Source: a candidate division TA06 bacterium DG_78 (lineage in GTDB: Bacteria > Hydrothermota > Tepidihabitantia > SM23-42). From it: a stretch of DNA of 9,181 bases. Below are positions 1-6,127 of this stretch, in pieces. Every line of letters begins with the position of its first letter. Position 1 is the first letter of the stretch. The position numbers and the translations under genes are program-made. Under the pieces are notes generated by a model that made no database searches, was not told the DNA's origin, and worked only from the letters and a program-made list of their open reading frames with translations. The stretch covers positions 1 to 9,181 of the forward strand of contig LJNI01000088.1 in the NCBI GenBank assembly GCA_001303225.1, written 5' to 3'.

Positions 1-1136
1 CATAGAGAAACATTTTTTATCTTCTCCAAAATTTCTTGTGGTGTTATGAGCACACCATCAACACGGTTGACCTTTACAACATCGCAGCACGTTGCACACG
101 CCACTTCATGACCTATCTGGCCAAGATTCATCTCTGGAACAATGAATAATTTGATACGTTGTGAAATTGTTCTTAATTCTTTATCAGGGAATGGCCACAA
201 TACGTACGGCTGAAATAATCCAACTTTAATGCCCTCTTTTCGTGCGAGCTCTATTGCCCGGCGTGCAGAACGAGCACTCGAGCCATATGCAACGACACAT
301 ATTTTGGCATCATCTAAATAATCTTTTCTGCATACAACAATGTCATTCCGGTGCCGTTCGATTTTCCGATTTAAACGATTGTAGAGGACATCGATTTTTA
401 CCGGATCATTGGTTGGAAAGCCAGTTTCATCGTGACTCAAACCAGTAACATTAAACCGATAGCCGGTGCCAAAATCTGCAATCGGTGGAATATCAGTTTC
501 GGTGCATTTGTACGGTTTATATGTTTTGGGAGATTCTGTCGTCCGTGTTCGATCAATAATCTCTATCTCTTCACTTCGTGGAATAACAATCTTTTCATTA
601 ATGTGAGCGATGATTTCATCGAGCAGCACAATGGTAGGTACACGCAACCATTCTGCATAATTAAATGCCTTTATTGTCCAATCGTAAATCTCACGTACTG
701 TAGAGGGTGCAATAACAACGACAGGATGATCACCATGGGTGCCCCAACGAGCTTGCATAACATCGGCTTGAGACGGCAGAGTTGGAAGACCAGTACTCGG
801 ACCGCCTCGTTGTACACTAACAATAACACATGGCACCTCAGCCATCGAGGCGTAACCAATATTTTCTTGCATTAAAGAAAACCCAGGTCCGCTTGTCGCA
901 GTCATCGATTTCACACCAGCTAAGGAGGCTCCTATGATCGCAGCCATCGAGCCAATTTCATCTTCCATTTGAATAAATACTCCGCCGACTTGAGGTAAAC
1001 GGTACGACAAAACTTCTGCAATTTCAGAAGAAGGTGTTATTGGATATCCCGCGAAGAAACGCATGCCAGCTACGATCGCTGCTTCGGCACATGCTTCATT
1101 CCCGGTCGTTAATTTCACATCTTCATGGCATCTCAT
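1..1136 (-). CDS. korA: 2-oxoacid (2-oxoglutarate):ferredoxin oxidoreductase, alpha subunit, 3' end at window edge
   Basis: Read from the reverse complement, this frame is open for 378 codons to the window edge. It encodes the alpha subunit of a CoA-dependent 2-oxoacid:ferredoxin oxidoreductase, a cytoplasmic enzyme interconverting 2-oxoglutarate and succinyl-CoA with ferredoxin. The family signatures are all visible: GNEACAEAA (12-20), GYPITPSSE (30-38), MEDEIGSM (57-64), TSGPGFSLMQENIG (81-94) and RGGPSTGLPT (110-119), followed by the C-terminal transketolase-like domain ending near LWPFP. The ATG at 1136 overlaps the korD stop as ATGA, so the two are translationally coupled; a GAGGA lies about 9 nt upstream. 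The length already matches a full KorA (about 375-380 residues), so only the stop is probably missing. The order D-A fits a korDABC operon. Related VorB/isovalerate enzymes share these motifs, so the exact 2-oxoacid is inferred. Confidence 0.93.
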   Translation of the reverse strand, partial: MRCHEDVKLTTGNEACAEAAIVAGMRFFAGYPITPSSEIAEVLSYRLPQVGGVFIQMEDEIGSMAAIIGASLAGVKSMTATSGPGFSLMQENIGYASMAEVPCVIVSVQRGGPSTGLPTLPSQADVMQARWGTHGDHPVVVIAPSTVREIYDWTIKAFNYAEWLRVPTIVLLDEIIAHINEKIVIPRSEEIEIIDRTRTTESPKTYKPYKCTETDIPPIADFGTGYRFNVTGLSHDETGFPTNDPVKIDVLYNRLNRKIERHRNDIVVCRKDYLDDAKICVVAYGSSARSARRAIELARKEGIKVGLFQPYVLWPFPDKELRTISQRIKLFIVPEMNLGQIGHEVACATCCDVVKVNRVDGVLITPQEILEKIKNVSL

Positions 1137-1351
1137 GATGTACGGTCCTCTGTTTGGTTAACCTTTATTGCAAAATCTGGACAATAAATTTCACATAACT
1201 GACATCCTGTACAGGCATCAGGATTATCAACCTTAACCTTACCTTTGTTCATGGTGAGTACGTTCTTTGGACAGAAAGCTACACAAATTTCACAACCCTT
1301 ACACCAATCTTCGTTTACCACCACAATAAATTTGCGTGTCCCAACCGCCAT
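1133..1351 (-). CDS. korD: 2-oxoacid:ferredoxin oxidoreductase, delta (4Fe-4S ferredoxin) subunit
   Basis: This 72-residue protein is a two-cluster bacterial-type ferredoxin. It has two CxxCxxCxxxCP motifs, CKGCEICVAFCP at 17-28 and CTGCQLCEIYCP at 47-58, which bind two 4Fe-4S clusters and pass electrons between the oxidoreductase core and free ferredoxin in the cytoplasm. The short N-terminal strand (KFIVVVNEDW) is typical of KorD/PorD delta subunits. Its TGA overlaps the ATG of korA as ATGA, which supports assignment as the delta subunit rather than a stand-alone ferredoxin. No Shine-Dalgarno sequence precedes the ATG at 1351. Instead a near-consensus promoter ends 8 nt upstream, so the transcript probably starts at or beside the start codon. 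No in-frame alternative start upstream looks better. Confidence 0.93.
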   Translation of the reverse strand: MAVGTRKFIVVVNEDWCKGCEICVAFCPKNVLTMNKGKVKVDNPDACTGCQLCEIYCPDFAIKVNQTEDRTS

Positions 1352-1359
1352 ATGGTTTG

Positions 1360-1387
1360 ATTATAGTTAAAAAGGTAACAAAGTCAA
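1360..1387 (-). promoter_or_regulatory. Sigma70-type promoter of korD-korA, -10 box 8 nt from the ATG
   Basis: On the minus strand the -35 TTGACT (1387-1382) and the perfect -10 TATAAT (1365-1360) are separated by 16 bp. Only 8 nt (CAAACCAT) lie between the -10 and the korD ATG at 1351, so initiation at the usual distance falls at or within 1-3 nt of the start codon. It sits in the 78-bp gap after the PerM-family gene and would give the kor genes their own transcript. The motif is read directly; the transcription start is inferred. Confidence 0.75.
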
Positions 1388-1429
1388 GAATGCGACTGCT
1401 ATTGAAAAATATGTGACAACGAGAAAATG

Positions 1430-2581
1430 CTACAAATGGAGGTCCAAAAAGAGGTTTAAAAACTCCCGAACAAAGATGGTAACTGGAATTGCAAGAACAA
1501 GACCCCAGAATCCAAACGTCGTGCCGCCGAGAATGAGAATAATCATGACAATGACCGGATGGAGTCTCGAAGCCCTGCCGATGATAACTGGTCCCAAATA
1601 AAAATTCTCGAGAAGCTGTTCACCGACATACACCAAAACGATTTTAATAACATTAACGAGAGGCGTAGGGCTCAAAAGGCCGATCAGAATAGCTGGAATA
1701 AAGCTAAGTACATATCCGATGTTGGGAATAATGTTACAAACACCGGCAATGACGCCCAAGAGTAAATAATATTTTATTCCTAAAAGCCACAGGGTAAAGC
1801 CAACGATAAATCCAACAATGATAATCAACAGTATCTGACCTCGGAAAAATCGGGCAAGAGAAAAATTTAGTCGTTGTATAAATTCATCGATGCGTGCCCT
1901 CTCATGTGTGCCAAAGAGATTTCTGAACCAATTCGTTATCTCGTTACGATCTGAAAGAAAGAGATATGCCGAGAGAGGAATGACGACGATATTGTAGACC
2001 AGTATGATAATACCACCGATGCCTTTGCCAATCTGTCCCATCGTCATGAAAAGACCACTAACTATCTTGGTTAAATGCGTTGTAATAGTATTGGTGATGA
2101 TATGGGGATCGATTTCAATGCCTACCTCAACCAGTTTATTGATAACAGCACCAGAAAAGCTTTGGATCTGTTGAATTGCTTCGGGAATTTTACTGATGAG
2201 ACCCTGCATTTCGTTGATGAGGCCAGAAAATATTAAGAAAAAAATGAGGGGGAAAATAGCCACGAGCGGCAAGAGAAAAATGAGAATCGCAACAGGTTTT
2301 GGTATCTTCCTGTGCTCTAATAAATCAACGAGCGGAGCGAGAATGTATGCAATTCCCACACCAATAATAAATGGTGCAAGAATCGAAAAATAATGAAAAA
2401 TAACATAGAGAAACAACAGGAGAACACTCATTAAAAATATCTGGCGCGCTCCCTTTTCTTTCCTATAGGGCCAGACGAGCGTAATCGTCAGGATCAAAAG
2501 CCAGATCGGTGCGAACGTTTTTGAGAGCACAATAAATGCTGCGATAAGGATTATCGCAATATAGAACACTACATTTCTCAT
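1430..2581 (-). CDS. AI-2E/PerM-family (UPF0118) multi-pass membrane protein
   Basis: This 383-residue polytopic inner-membrane protein belongs to the AI-2E transporter family (Pfam PF01594; PerM, YdiK, TqsA, YtvI). Two hydrophobic segments at about 5-35 precede a basic loop (RKEKGAR). Further segments lie at about 48-85, 95-120, 187-210, 248-268, 272-303, 308-325 and 342-372, with an amphipathic, less hydrophobic stretch at 121-180. The conserved C-terminal half is clear: FRGQ (246-249), GVCNIIPNIGY (280-290), GRASRLHPV (335-343) and GGTTFGFWG (352-360). Family members have been linked to autoinducer-2 export and to Na+ or Li+/H+ antiport, so the substrate cannot be named here. It is divergent from the chaperone block. 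No Shine-Dalgarno is seen; a TATAAT ends 6 nt before the ATG. The family call is firm, the function open. Confidence 0.88.
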   Translation of the reverse strand: MRNVVFYIAIILIAAFIVLSKTFAPIWLLILTITLVWPYRKEKGARQIFLMSVLLLFLYVIFHYFSILAPFIIGVGIAYILAPLVDLLEHRKIPKPVAILIFLLPLVAIFPLIFFLIFSGLINEMQGLISKIPEAIQQIQSFSGAVINKLVEVGIEIDPHIITNTITTHLTKIVSGLFMTMGQIGKGIGGIIILVYNIVVIPLSAYLFLSDRNEITNWFRNLFGTHERARIDEFIQRLNFSLARFFRGQILLIIIVGFIVGFTLWLLGIKYYLLLGVIAGVCNIIPNIGYVLSFIPAILIGLLSPTPLVNVIKIVLVYVGEQLLENFYLGPVIIGRASRLHPVIVMIILILGGTTFGFWGLVLAIPVTIFVREFLNLFLDLHL

Positions 2582-2587
2582 GAAATT

Positions 2588-2615
2588 ATTATACCTGCCT
2601 TGGATCTAAAATCAA
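2588..2615 (-). promoter_or_regulatory. Sigma70-type promoter of the PerM-family gene, -10 box 6 nt from the ATG
   Basis: On the minus strand TTGATT (2615-2610) and TATAAT (2593-2588) are separated by 16 bp. The -10 is followed by six bases (AATTTC) and then the ATG at 2581, which is the ideal distance for transcription to start on the A of the start codon. Its -35 is only 3 bp from the -35 of the divergent lipoprotein promoter. The boxes are read directly; leaderless transcription is inferred. Confidence 0.75.
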
Positions 2616-2618
2616 GCC

Positions 2619-2646
2619 TTGACTTTAAATACCATCTGGATAGAAT
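2619..2646 (+). promoter_or_regulatory. Sigma70-type promoter of the lipoprotein/SurA block
   Basis: TTGACT (2619-2624), a 16-bp spacer and TAGAAT (2641-2646) form a near-consensus promoter on the plus strand. It lies back to back with the promoter of the PerM-family gene; the two -35 boxes form the short palindrome TCAAGCCTTGA (2612-2622). Transcription should start around 2652-2654, on or just after a GTG at 2652 and about 10 nt before the ATG at 2664. It probably drives the first lipoprotein gene through surA. Confidence 0.7.
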
Positions 2647-2653
2647 AGGCGGT

Positions 2654-2657
2654 GGAG
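2654..2657 (+). promoter_or_regulatory. Shine-Dalgarno GGAG deciding the start of the first lipoprotein
   Basis: GGAG lies 6 nt before the ATG at 2664. It favours that ATG over the in-frame GTG at 2652, which has no Shine-Dalgarno of its own. The expected transcript start is so close that the leader would be only about 10-12 nt, barely enough to hold this site. Confidence 0.5.
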
Positions 2658-2663
2658 AATATA

Positions 2664-3953
2664 ATGAACTATAAAAATTACATCATACTATCTTTGTTTG
2701 TATTGCTAGTTGGATGTGCGCCTGAAAGTCCGACCATAGTAAGCGTAGGTAATGAAACTTACACAATCGCCGATTTTAAAAACTTGTACCAATTTACTCC
2801 AACAGATGACTCGTTAAAGAGAATGAACCTGGTAGACGAGTTTGTGACTTACGCCTTAATGGTAACGGAAGCACGCTCGCGTGGCTATGAAAATGATCCG
2901 ATTGTCGTCGCTGCCTTTGAAACAAACATGAAAGATGTCATCAGCCGAAGTTTCTATCAAGCAGAAGTGCTCGACAAAATCAAAGTCACTGAGTCAGATA
3001 TCCGAAAGATCTACAACAGTATTGTCGAACAATATCATCTCGCAAGGATTGTTGTTGCTGCAGAATCTCTCGCTCAAAATATCGAAAAGAAACTGAGAGG
3101 AGGTGTCGTGTTCGATTCTCTCCTTAAATTCTCACTCGATACCATGTCAGTCAACGGAGATATTGGGAAAATCTCGGCAGCAGCATTACCTCCTGAAATA
3201 TTAGAGCAGCTAAGAAAGACTAAAATCGGTGGAGTTACGAAGGCTATACCTTTCGACGGTTATTACTACATATTAAAAGTGCTCGATTACAAAATAGCCG
3301 ATGCACCAAAATATGCCGATGTCAGAGTGAATATTGAAACCAACATTATGAGAGAGCGGGCAATGGACAAAGGTAGTGAATTTGTGCAAAAGATTATTGA
3401 GAAGGCGAAGGTTGAATATAATGAAGAAGGACTCAGCCTCTTGCTGAAACCCGATTCACTCCTCACTGAAGCTGATTTGAATACATGGGTTGTAAAAAAA
3501 TACGATACATCGTATGTCTACGTGAAAACAATTAAGAATGCCGTGCAATATCAATACCGGCAGTCATTTATTGCCCCTCAGCAACTCATCGATCGTGTAT
3601 TAACGCCCGATCTTATCTACGATGAAGCAATCAGGAAAAATTTTGACAAAAAACCTGAAACACAAAAGAAATTGCAGCACACACTAGGACAGCTTCTCTA
3701 TCAGAAATTGTATTCTGATGAAATCCTGGAACATGCGACAGTAGATTCCATGGAAGTGGTAAAGTATTATAAAGAAAATAAAAGGGATTATCAGGGCAAA
3801 AACTTCAGTGATATATATTTTCTTATAAAAAATCAGTTGCGAGAACAGATAATCCAATCGTTAAGAAATAATTTATTTGAAGATTTAAGAGAAAAATATA
3901 AACCAGTAATCAATGACGTGGCAGTTGCGAAATTATTGAAGGAGGAGATGTGA
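2664..3953 (+). CDS. Lipoprotein with degenerate parvulin (PpiC-type) peptidyl-prolyl isomerase domain
   Basis: This envelope lipoprotein of 429 residues resembles PrsA/SurA-type foldases. A type II signal peptide (hydrophobic 6-16) ends in the lipobox LVGC with the acylated cysteine at 18. The SurA-N-like helical region follows (about 25-115), with EFVTYALMVTEARSRG matching the family helix. A parvulin-like core at about 123-209 includes a FDSLLKFSLD stretch, GDIG and GYYYILKV. Neither active-site histidine is present: the expected SHIL reads LARIV and the expected GYHII reads GYYYI. A long charged helical tail without clear homology (about 210-429) may be a second chaperone arm. It is probably a holdase; isomerase activity is doubtful. 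The ATG at 2664 is chosen for its GGAG and typical signal peptide; an in-frame GTG at 2652 would add MENI. The stop overlaps the next gene. Confidence 0.82.
   Translation: MNYKNYIILSLFVLLVGCAPESPTIVSVGNETYTIADFKNLYQFTPTDDSLKRMNLVDEFVTYALMVTEARSRGYENDPIVVAAFETNMKDVISRSFYQAEVLDKIKVTESDIRKIYNSIVEQYHLARIVVAAESLAQNIEKKLRGGVVFDSLLKFSLDTMSVNGDIGKISAAALPPEILEQLRKTKIGGVTKAIPFDGYYYILKVLDYKIADAPKYADVRVNIETNIMRERAMDKGSEFVQKIIEKAKVEYNEEGLSLLLKPDSLLTEADLNTWVVKKYDTSYVYVKTIKNAVQYQYRQSFIAPQQLIDRVLTPDLIYDEAIRKNFDKKPETQKKLQHTLGQLLYQKLYSDEILEHATVDSMEVVKYYKENKRDYQGKNFSDIYFLIKNQLREQIIQSLRNNLFEDLREKYKPVINDVAVAKLLKEEM
3938..3947 (+). promoter_or_regulatory. Strong Shine-Dalgarno GAAGGAGGAG for the second parvulin lipoprotein
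   Basis: GAAGGAGGAG lies inside the last codons of the upstream gene, just before the GTG at 3950. It supports that unusual start codon, which overlaps the upstream TGA as GTGA. Confidence 0.75.
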
Positions 3954-4768
3954 AGAGAGTAGCATTTTTACTGATCTTAGCGCTGCTCATATCATGTACC
4001 GAAAAAGAGCAGGACGTTATTGTGAAGGTTGATGGATCAACCTTCACCAAGTCTCAATTTGAGCAATATATACCGCAATCAGAGTACACAAAACTAACCG
4101 ATGCACAGGTGAAGGATTTTCTCGACAACTGGGTTGATCAAGAAGTTTTGTATCTCGAAGCAAAAAAGAGAGGCATTGAGAAAGAAGACTCAATCCAACT
4201 TGTGCTCAATCAGTATAAGAAAAATCTTTTAGCAATGGAGCTCGTTCGTAGAGAATTCAGTGGGACGACAGTTGTTGAATCAGAAATCAGAGATTATTTT
4301 GACGAACACTACAATGAATTTTTGCATGCTGTCAAAGTAGCTCAAATTGTCCTGTCCAACTACGATCTCGCAGTAAGAACATTGAATGAAATAAAGGCAG
4401 GTGCAGATTTCTACAAGCTCGCAAAGGAACGGTCACTTACGAGGTTTGAGAATCCCGAAAATCCTAAAATTGAAACTGAGTATCTTTTGAGAGGTACGAT
4501 TGCTGACTTCGCAACTGAAGAAGTCATCTTTGCCATGGAACCTGGAGATGTCTCGAAGGTTATCCCCTATGTACAAGGTACATACCTCATTGTCAAAATG
4601 ATTAATAAAAGAAAAGTAAAAGCCAAAGCCGAATACGATGATTATCGAGATGCAATCAATAATTATCTCCTGTCGAAAAAGTATCAAGGCTTTCTCGTCC
4701 AATATGTTGATGATCTGAAAACACAATATAAGATTACGATTGACCTTGCTCCTCTGAAGAAACTCTAA
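3950..4768 (+). CDS. Second lipoprotein with PpiC/SurA-like parvulin fold, shorter
   Basis: This is a 272-residue envelope lipoprotein. Its signal peptide (MKR then hydrophobic 4-14) ends in the lipobox LISC, cysteine 16. The layout is that of PrsA/PpiC proteins: an N-terminal VKVDGSTFTKSQF strand-helix (25-37), helices with LDNWVDQEVLYLEAKKRG (58-75), a parvulin-like domain (about 125-220, with GADFYKLAKE and EPGDVSKVIP), and a C-terminal helix. The domain lacks the isomerase histidine pair: the first site reads VAQIVL (130-135), the second GTYLIVKM (210-217). It also lacks the usual GGxLG turn, so chaperone activity is likelier than catalysis. It starts at GTG within GTGA of the upstream stop, with a strong Shine-Dalgarno, so the two lipoproteins are coupled and may work together. 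It probably arose by duplication of a common ancestor with its neighbours, though similarity is low. Confidence 0.85.
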   Translation: MKRVAFLLILALLISCTEKEQDVIVKVDGSTFTKSQFEQYIPQSEYTKLTDAQVKDFLDNWVDQEVLYLEAKKRGIEKEDSIQLVLNQYKKNLLAMELVRREFSGTTVVESEIRDYFDEHYNEFLHAVKVAQIVLSNYDLAVRTLNEIKAGADFYKLAKERSLTRFENPENPKIETEYLLRGTIADFATEEVIFAMEPGDVSKVIPYVQGTYLIVKMINKRKVKAKAEYDDYRDAINNYLLSKKYQGFLVQYVDDLKTQYKITIDLAPLKKL

Positions 4769-4792
4769 ACGTGTAGTTATTATTCTGTAGTA

Positions 4793-6028
4793 ATGTTCCT
4801 CCTCGCTTTTCTTATCTCGACGCTCGCTGATCAGATTGCTGTATACGTCGGCAATGATGTCATTCTCCTCAGCGAGGTCAGAGAAAATGCAGTATTTCTG
4901 GCTAATGACCCAGCCACCCAGACAGTATTCACTAACACCGATGAACTCACGGAGTATGTAATCAGTGAACTTATCTCACGAAAAATGCTTTTACTCGAAG
5001 CCGATGCCGAGTCAATCATTGTTTCGCGCGACGAGATAGCGCGGCGGGTCGATCAGATGATTGCAGGCATAAAACAAAGGTTTCCATCTGAAGCAGATTT
5101 TTACAAAGCGCTCGAGGAGCAGAATCTCACTGTCGATAACTTACGAAAGAATTACGAAGATAACCTGAGAACCCAGATGATCATGCAACAACTCGTTCAA
5201 AAAAAATTAGCCACTAAAATTATGATCACACCAATTGCTGTGAATAAATTTTACGAGGAATTCAAAGATTCGATTGCGATTCTTCCGGGTCGAGCAAAGC
5301 TTTCTCATATTCTTCTACCGATACGGCCGAGTGAAGCCCAATTGCAGAAAGGGTTCGAAAAAGCTTTGGAGGTTTACAAATTACTCCTTGCTGGTGGTGA
5401 CTTCAGTATCATCGCTCAAGAATTCTCTGAGGATGAAAATTCGAGAAAAAAAGGTGGTATGTTAGGAAAGATCAACCGTGGAGAAACACTCGAAGAATTT
5501 GAACAGATGGTATTTAGTCTCAAGCTAGGTATTGTCTCACAACCCTTCATAACGCGTTTAGGCTACCATATTGTCGAGGTACTCAATAAAGGAACCGGCT
5601 GGGTACTCGCACGACAGATTCTAATTAAGGTTGAGATTACACGAGCAGACACACTGAGGACTGAAAATGTTGCTAAACGGCTCAATGAATTGATTACGCA
5701 GGGTGCAGATTTTGATAGTGTAGCGAAAGTCTATTCAGAAGATCCTACTATTGACCTTGGCGAATTCTACATCAACCAACTTACCCCTCCTTTTGACAAA
5801 GTTGTAAAAGAACTCGATGAAGGTCAGTTGAGTGAACCGGTCCTCACACCGTATGGATACCACCTTATTTATATTAAAGAAAAAGTGCCTGAACGATTTT
5901 TGAGTCTCGAAGAAATGCGTGATCAAATCTACCAGTACCTCTACCAGCAAGAACTTCAAAAATATTACACACAGTTAATTGAGGATCTGAAAGAAAAAAC
6001 ATTCATAAAAATATTTGAAACGATGTAG
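4793..6028 (+). CDS. surA: SurA-like periplasmic chaperone with two parvulin domains
   Basis: The 411-residue protein has the full SurA layout (E. coli SurA has 428). A very short hydrophobic signal segment (1-12) is followed by the N-terminal chaperone domain (13-165, beginning DQIAVYVGNDVILLSEV), parvulin domain 1 (167-266: SHILLP, GGDFSIIAQEFSED, KKGGMLG, GYHIVEV), parvulin domain 2 (268-362: ARQILI, GADFDSVAKVYSED, GYHLIYI) and a C-terminal helix (363-411). SurA escorts unfolded outer-membrane proteins across the periplasm to the BAM complex. Domain 1 keeps both family histidines (172, 259); domain 2 has Gln275 for the first and keeps His357. The ATG at 4793 is the first possible start after an in-frame TAA at 4766, and it has no Shine-Dalgarno. 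It lies 24 nt after the second lipoprotein, in the same reading frame, and is presumably in that operon. Confidence 0.9.
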   Translation: MFLLAFLISTLADQIAVYVGNDVILLSEVRENAVFLANDPATQTVFTNTDELTEYVISELISRKMLLLEADAESIIVSRDEIARRVDQMIAGIKQRFPSEADFYKALEEQNLTVDNLRKNYEDNLRTQMIMQQLVQKKLATKIMITPIAVNKFYEEFKDSIAILPGRAKLSHILLPIRPSEAQLQKGFEKALEVYKLLLAGGDFSIIAQEFSEDENSRKKGGMLGKINRGETLEEFEQMVFSLKLGIVSQPFITRLGYHIVEVLNKGTGWVLARQILIKVEITRADTLRTENVAKRLNELITQGADFDSVAKVYSEDPTIDLGEFYINQLTPPFDKVVKELDEGQLSEPVLTPYGYHLIYIKEKVPERFLSLEEMRDQIYQYLYQQELQKYYTQLIEDLKEKTFIKIFETM

Positions 6029-6069
6029 ATTAGTCACATCATTAGGTCCATCAGGCTATAAGACTATTC

Positions 6070-6103
6070 AACTATCAGACCAGCCGACTGCCCCTTGATA
6101 GTT
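6070..6103 (+). repeat. 8-bp inverted repeat overlapping the -35 box of the M1 peptidase promoter
   Basis: AACTATCA (6070-6077) and TGATAGTT (6096-6103) are perfect inverted copies with an 18-nt loop. The right arm covers five of the six bases of the -35 element (6095-6100). There is no T-run after it, so it does not look like an intrinsic terminator for surA. It could be an operator for a dimeric regulator, but an 8-bp match can also arise by chance in AT-rich sequence. Confidence 0.4.
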
Positions 6104-6122
6104 CTCTGTACATATGTATAAT
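6095..6122 (+). promoter_or_regulatory. Sigma70-type promoter of the M1 peptidase gene, -10 box 5 nt from the ATG
   Basis: TTGATA (6095-6100), a 16-bp spacer and a perfect TATAAT (6117-6122) lie in the 99-bp gap after surA. Only CAAGC separates the -10 from the ATG at 6128, and no Shine-Dalgarno could fit, so the transcript should be leaderless. It makes the peptidase gene at least partly independent of the upstream chaperone genes. No terminator is visible between surA and this promoter, so read-through is also possible. Confidence 0.77.
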
Positions 6123-6127
6123 CAAGC

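Noticed and set aside
432..875. Plus-strand open frame of 147 codons
   Set aside because: It lies wholly antisense to korA, whose motifs are unmistakable, and its product is rich in Cys, Asn and His with no recognisable domain.
1430..2581. Naming the membrane protein as an autoinducer-2 exporter
   Set aside because: The family name comes from a few members; others are linked to ion antiport, and there are no quorum-sensing genes nearby.
4433..4726. Minus-strand open frame of 97 codons
   Set aside because: Antisense to the second parvulin lipoprotein, with no promoter, ribosome-binding site or recognisable domain.
4740..4767. surA promoter starting from TTGACC at 4740-4745
   Set aside because: With a 16-bp spacer the -10 position reads ACTCTA, and no TAnnnT lies at 15-18 bp.
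6029..6103. Intrinsic terminator after surA
   Set aside because: The only dyad has an AT-rich 8-bp stem, an 18-nt loop and no following T-run.
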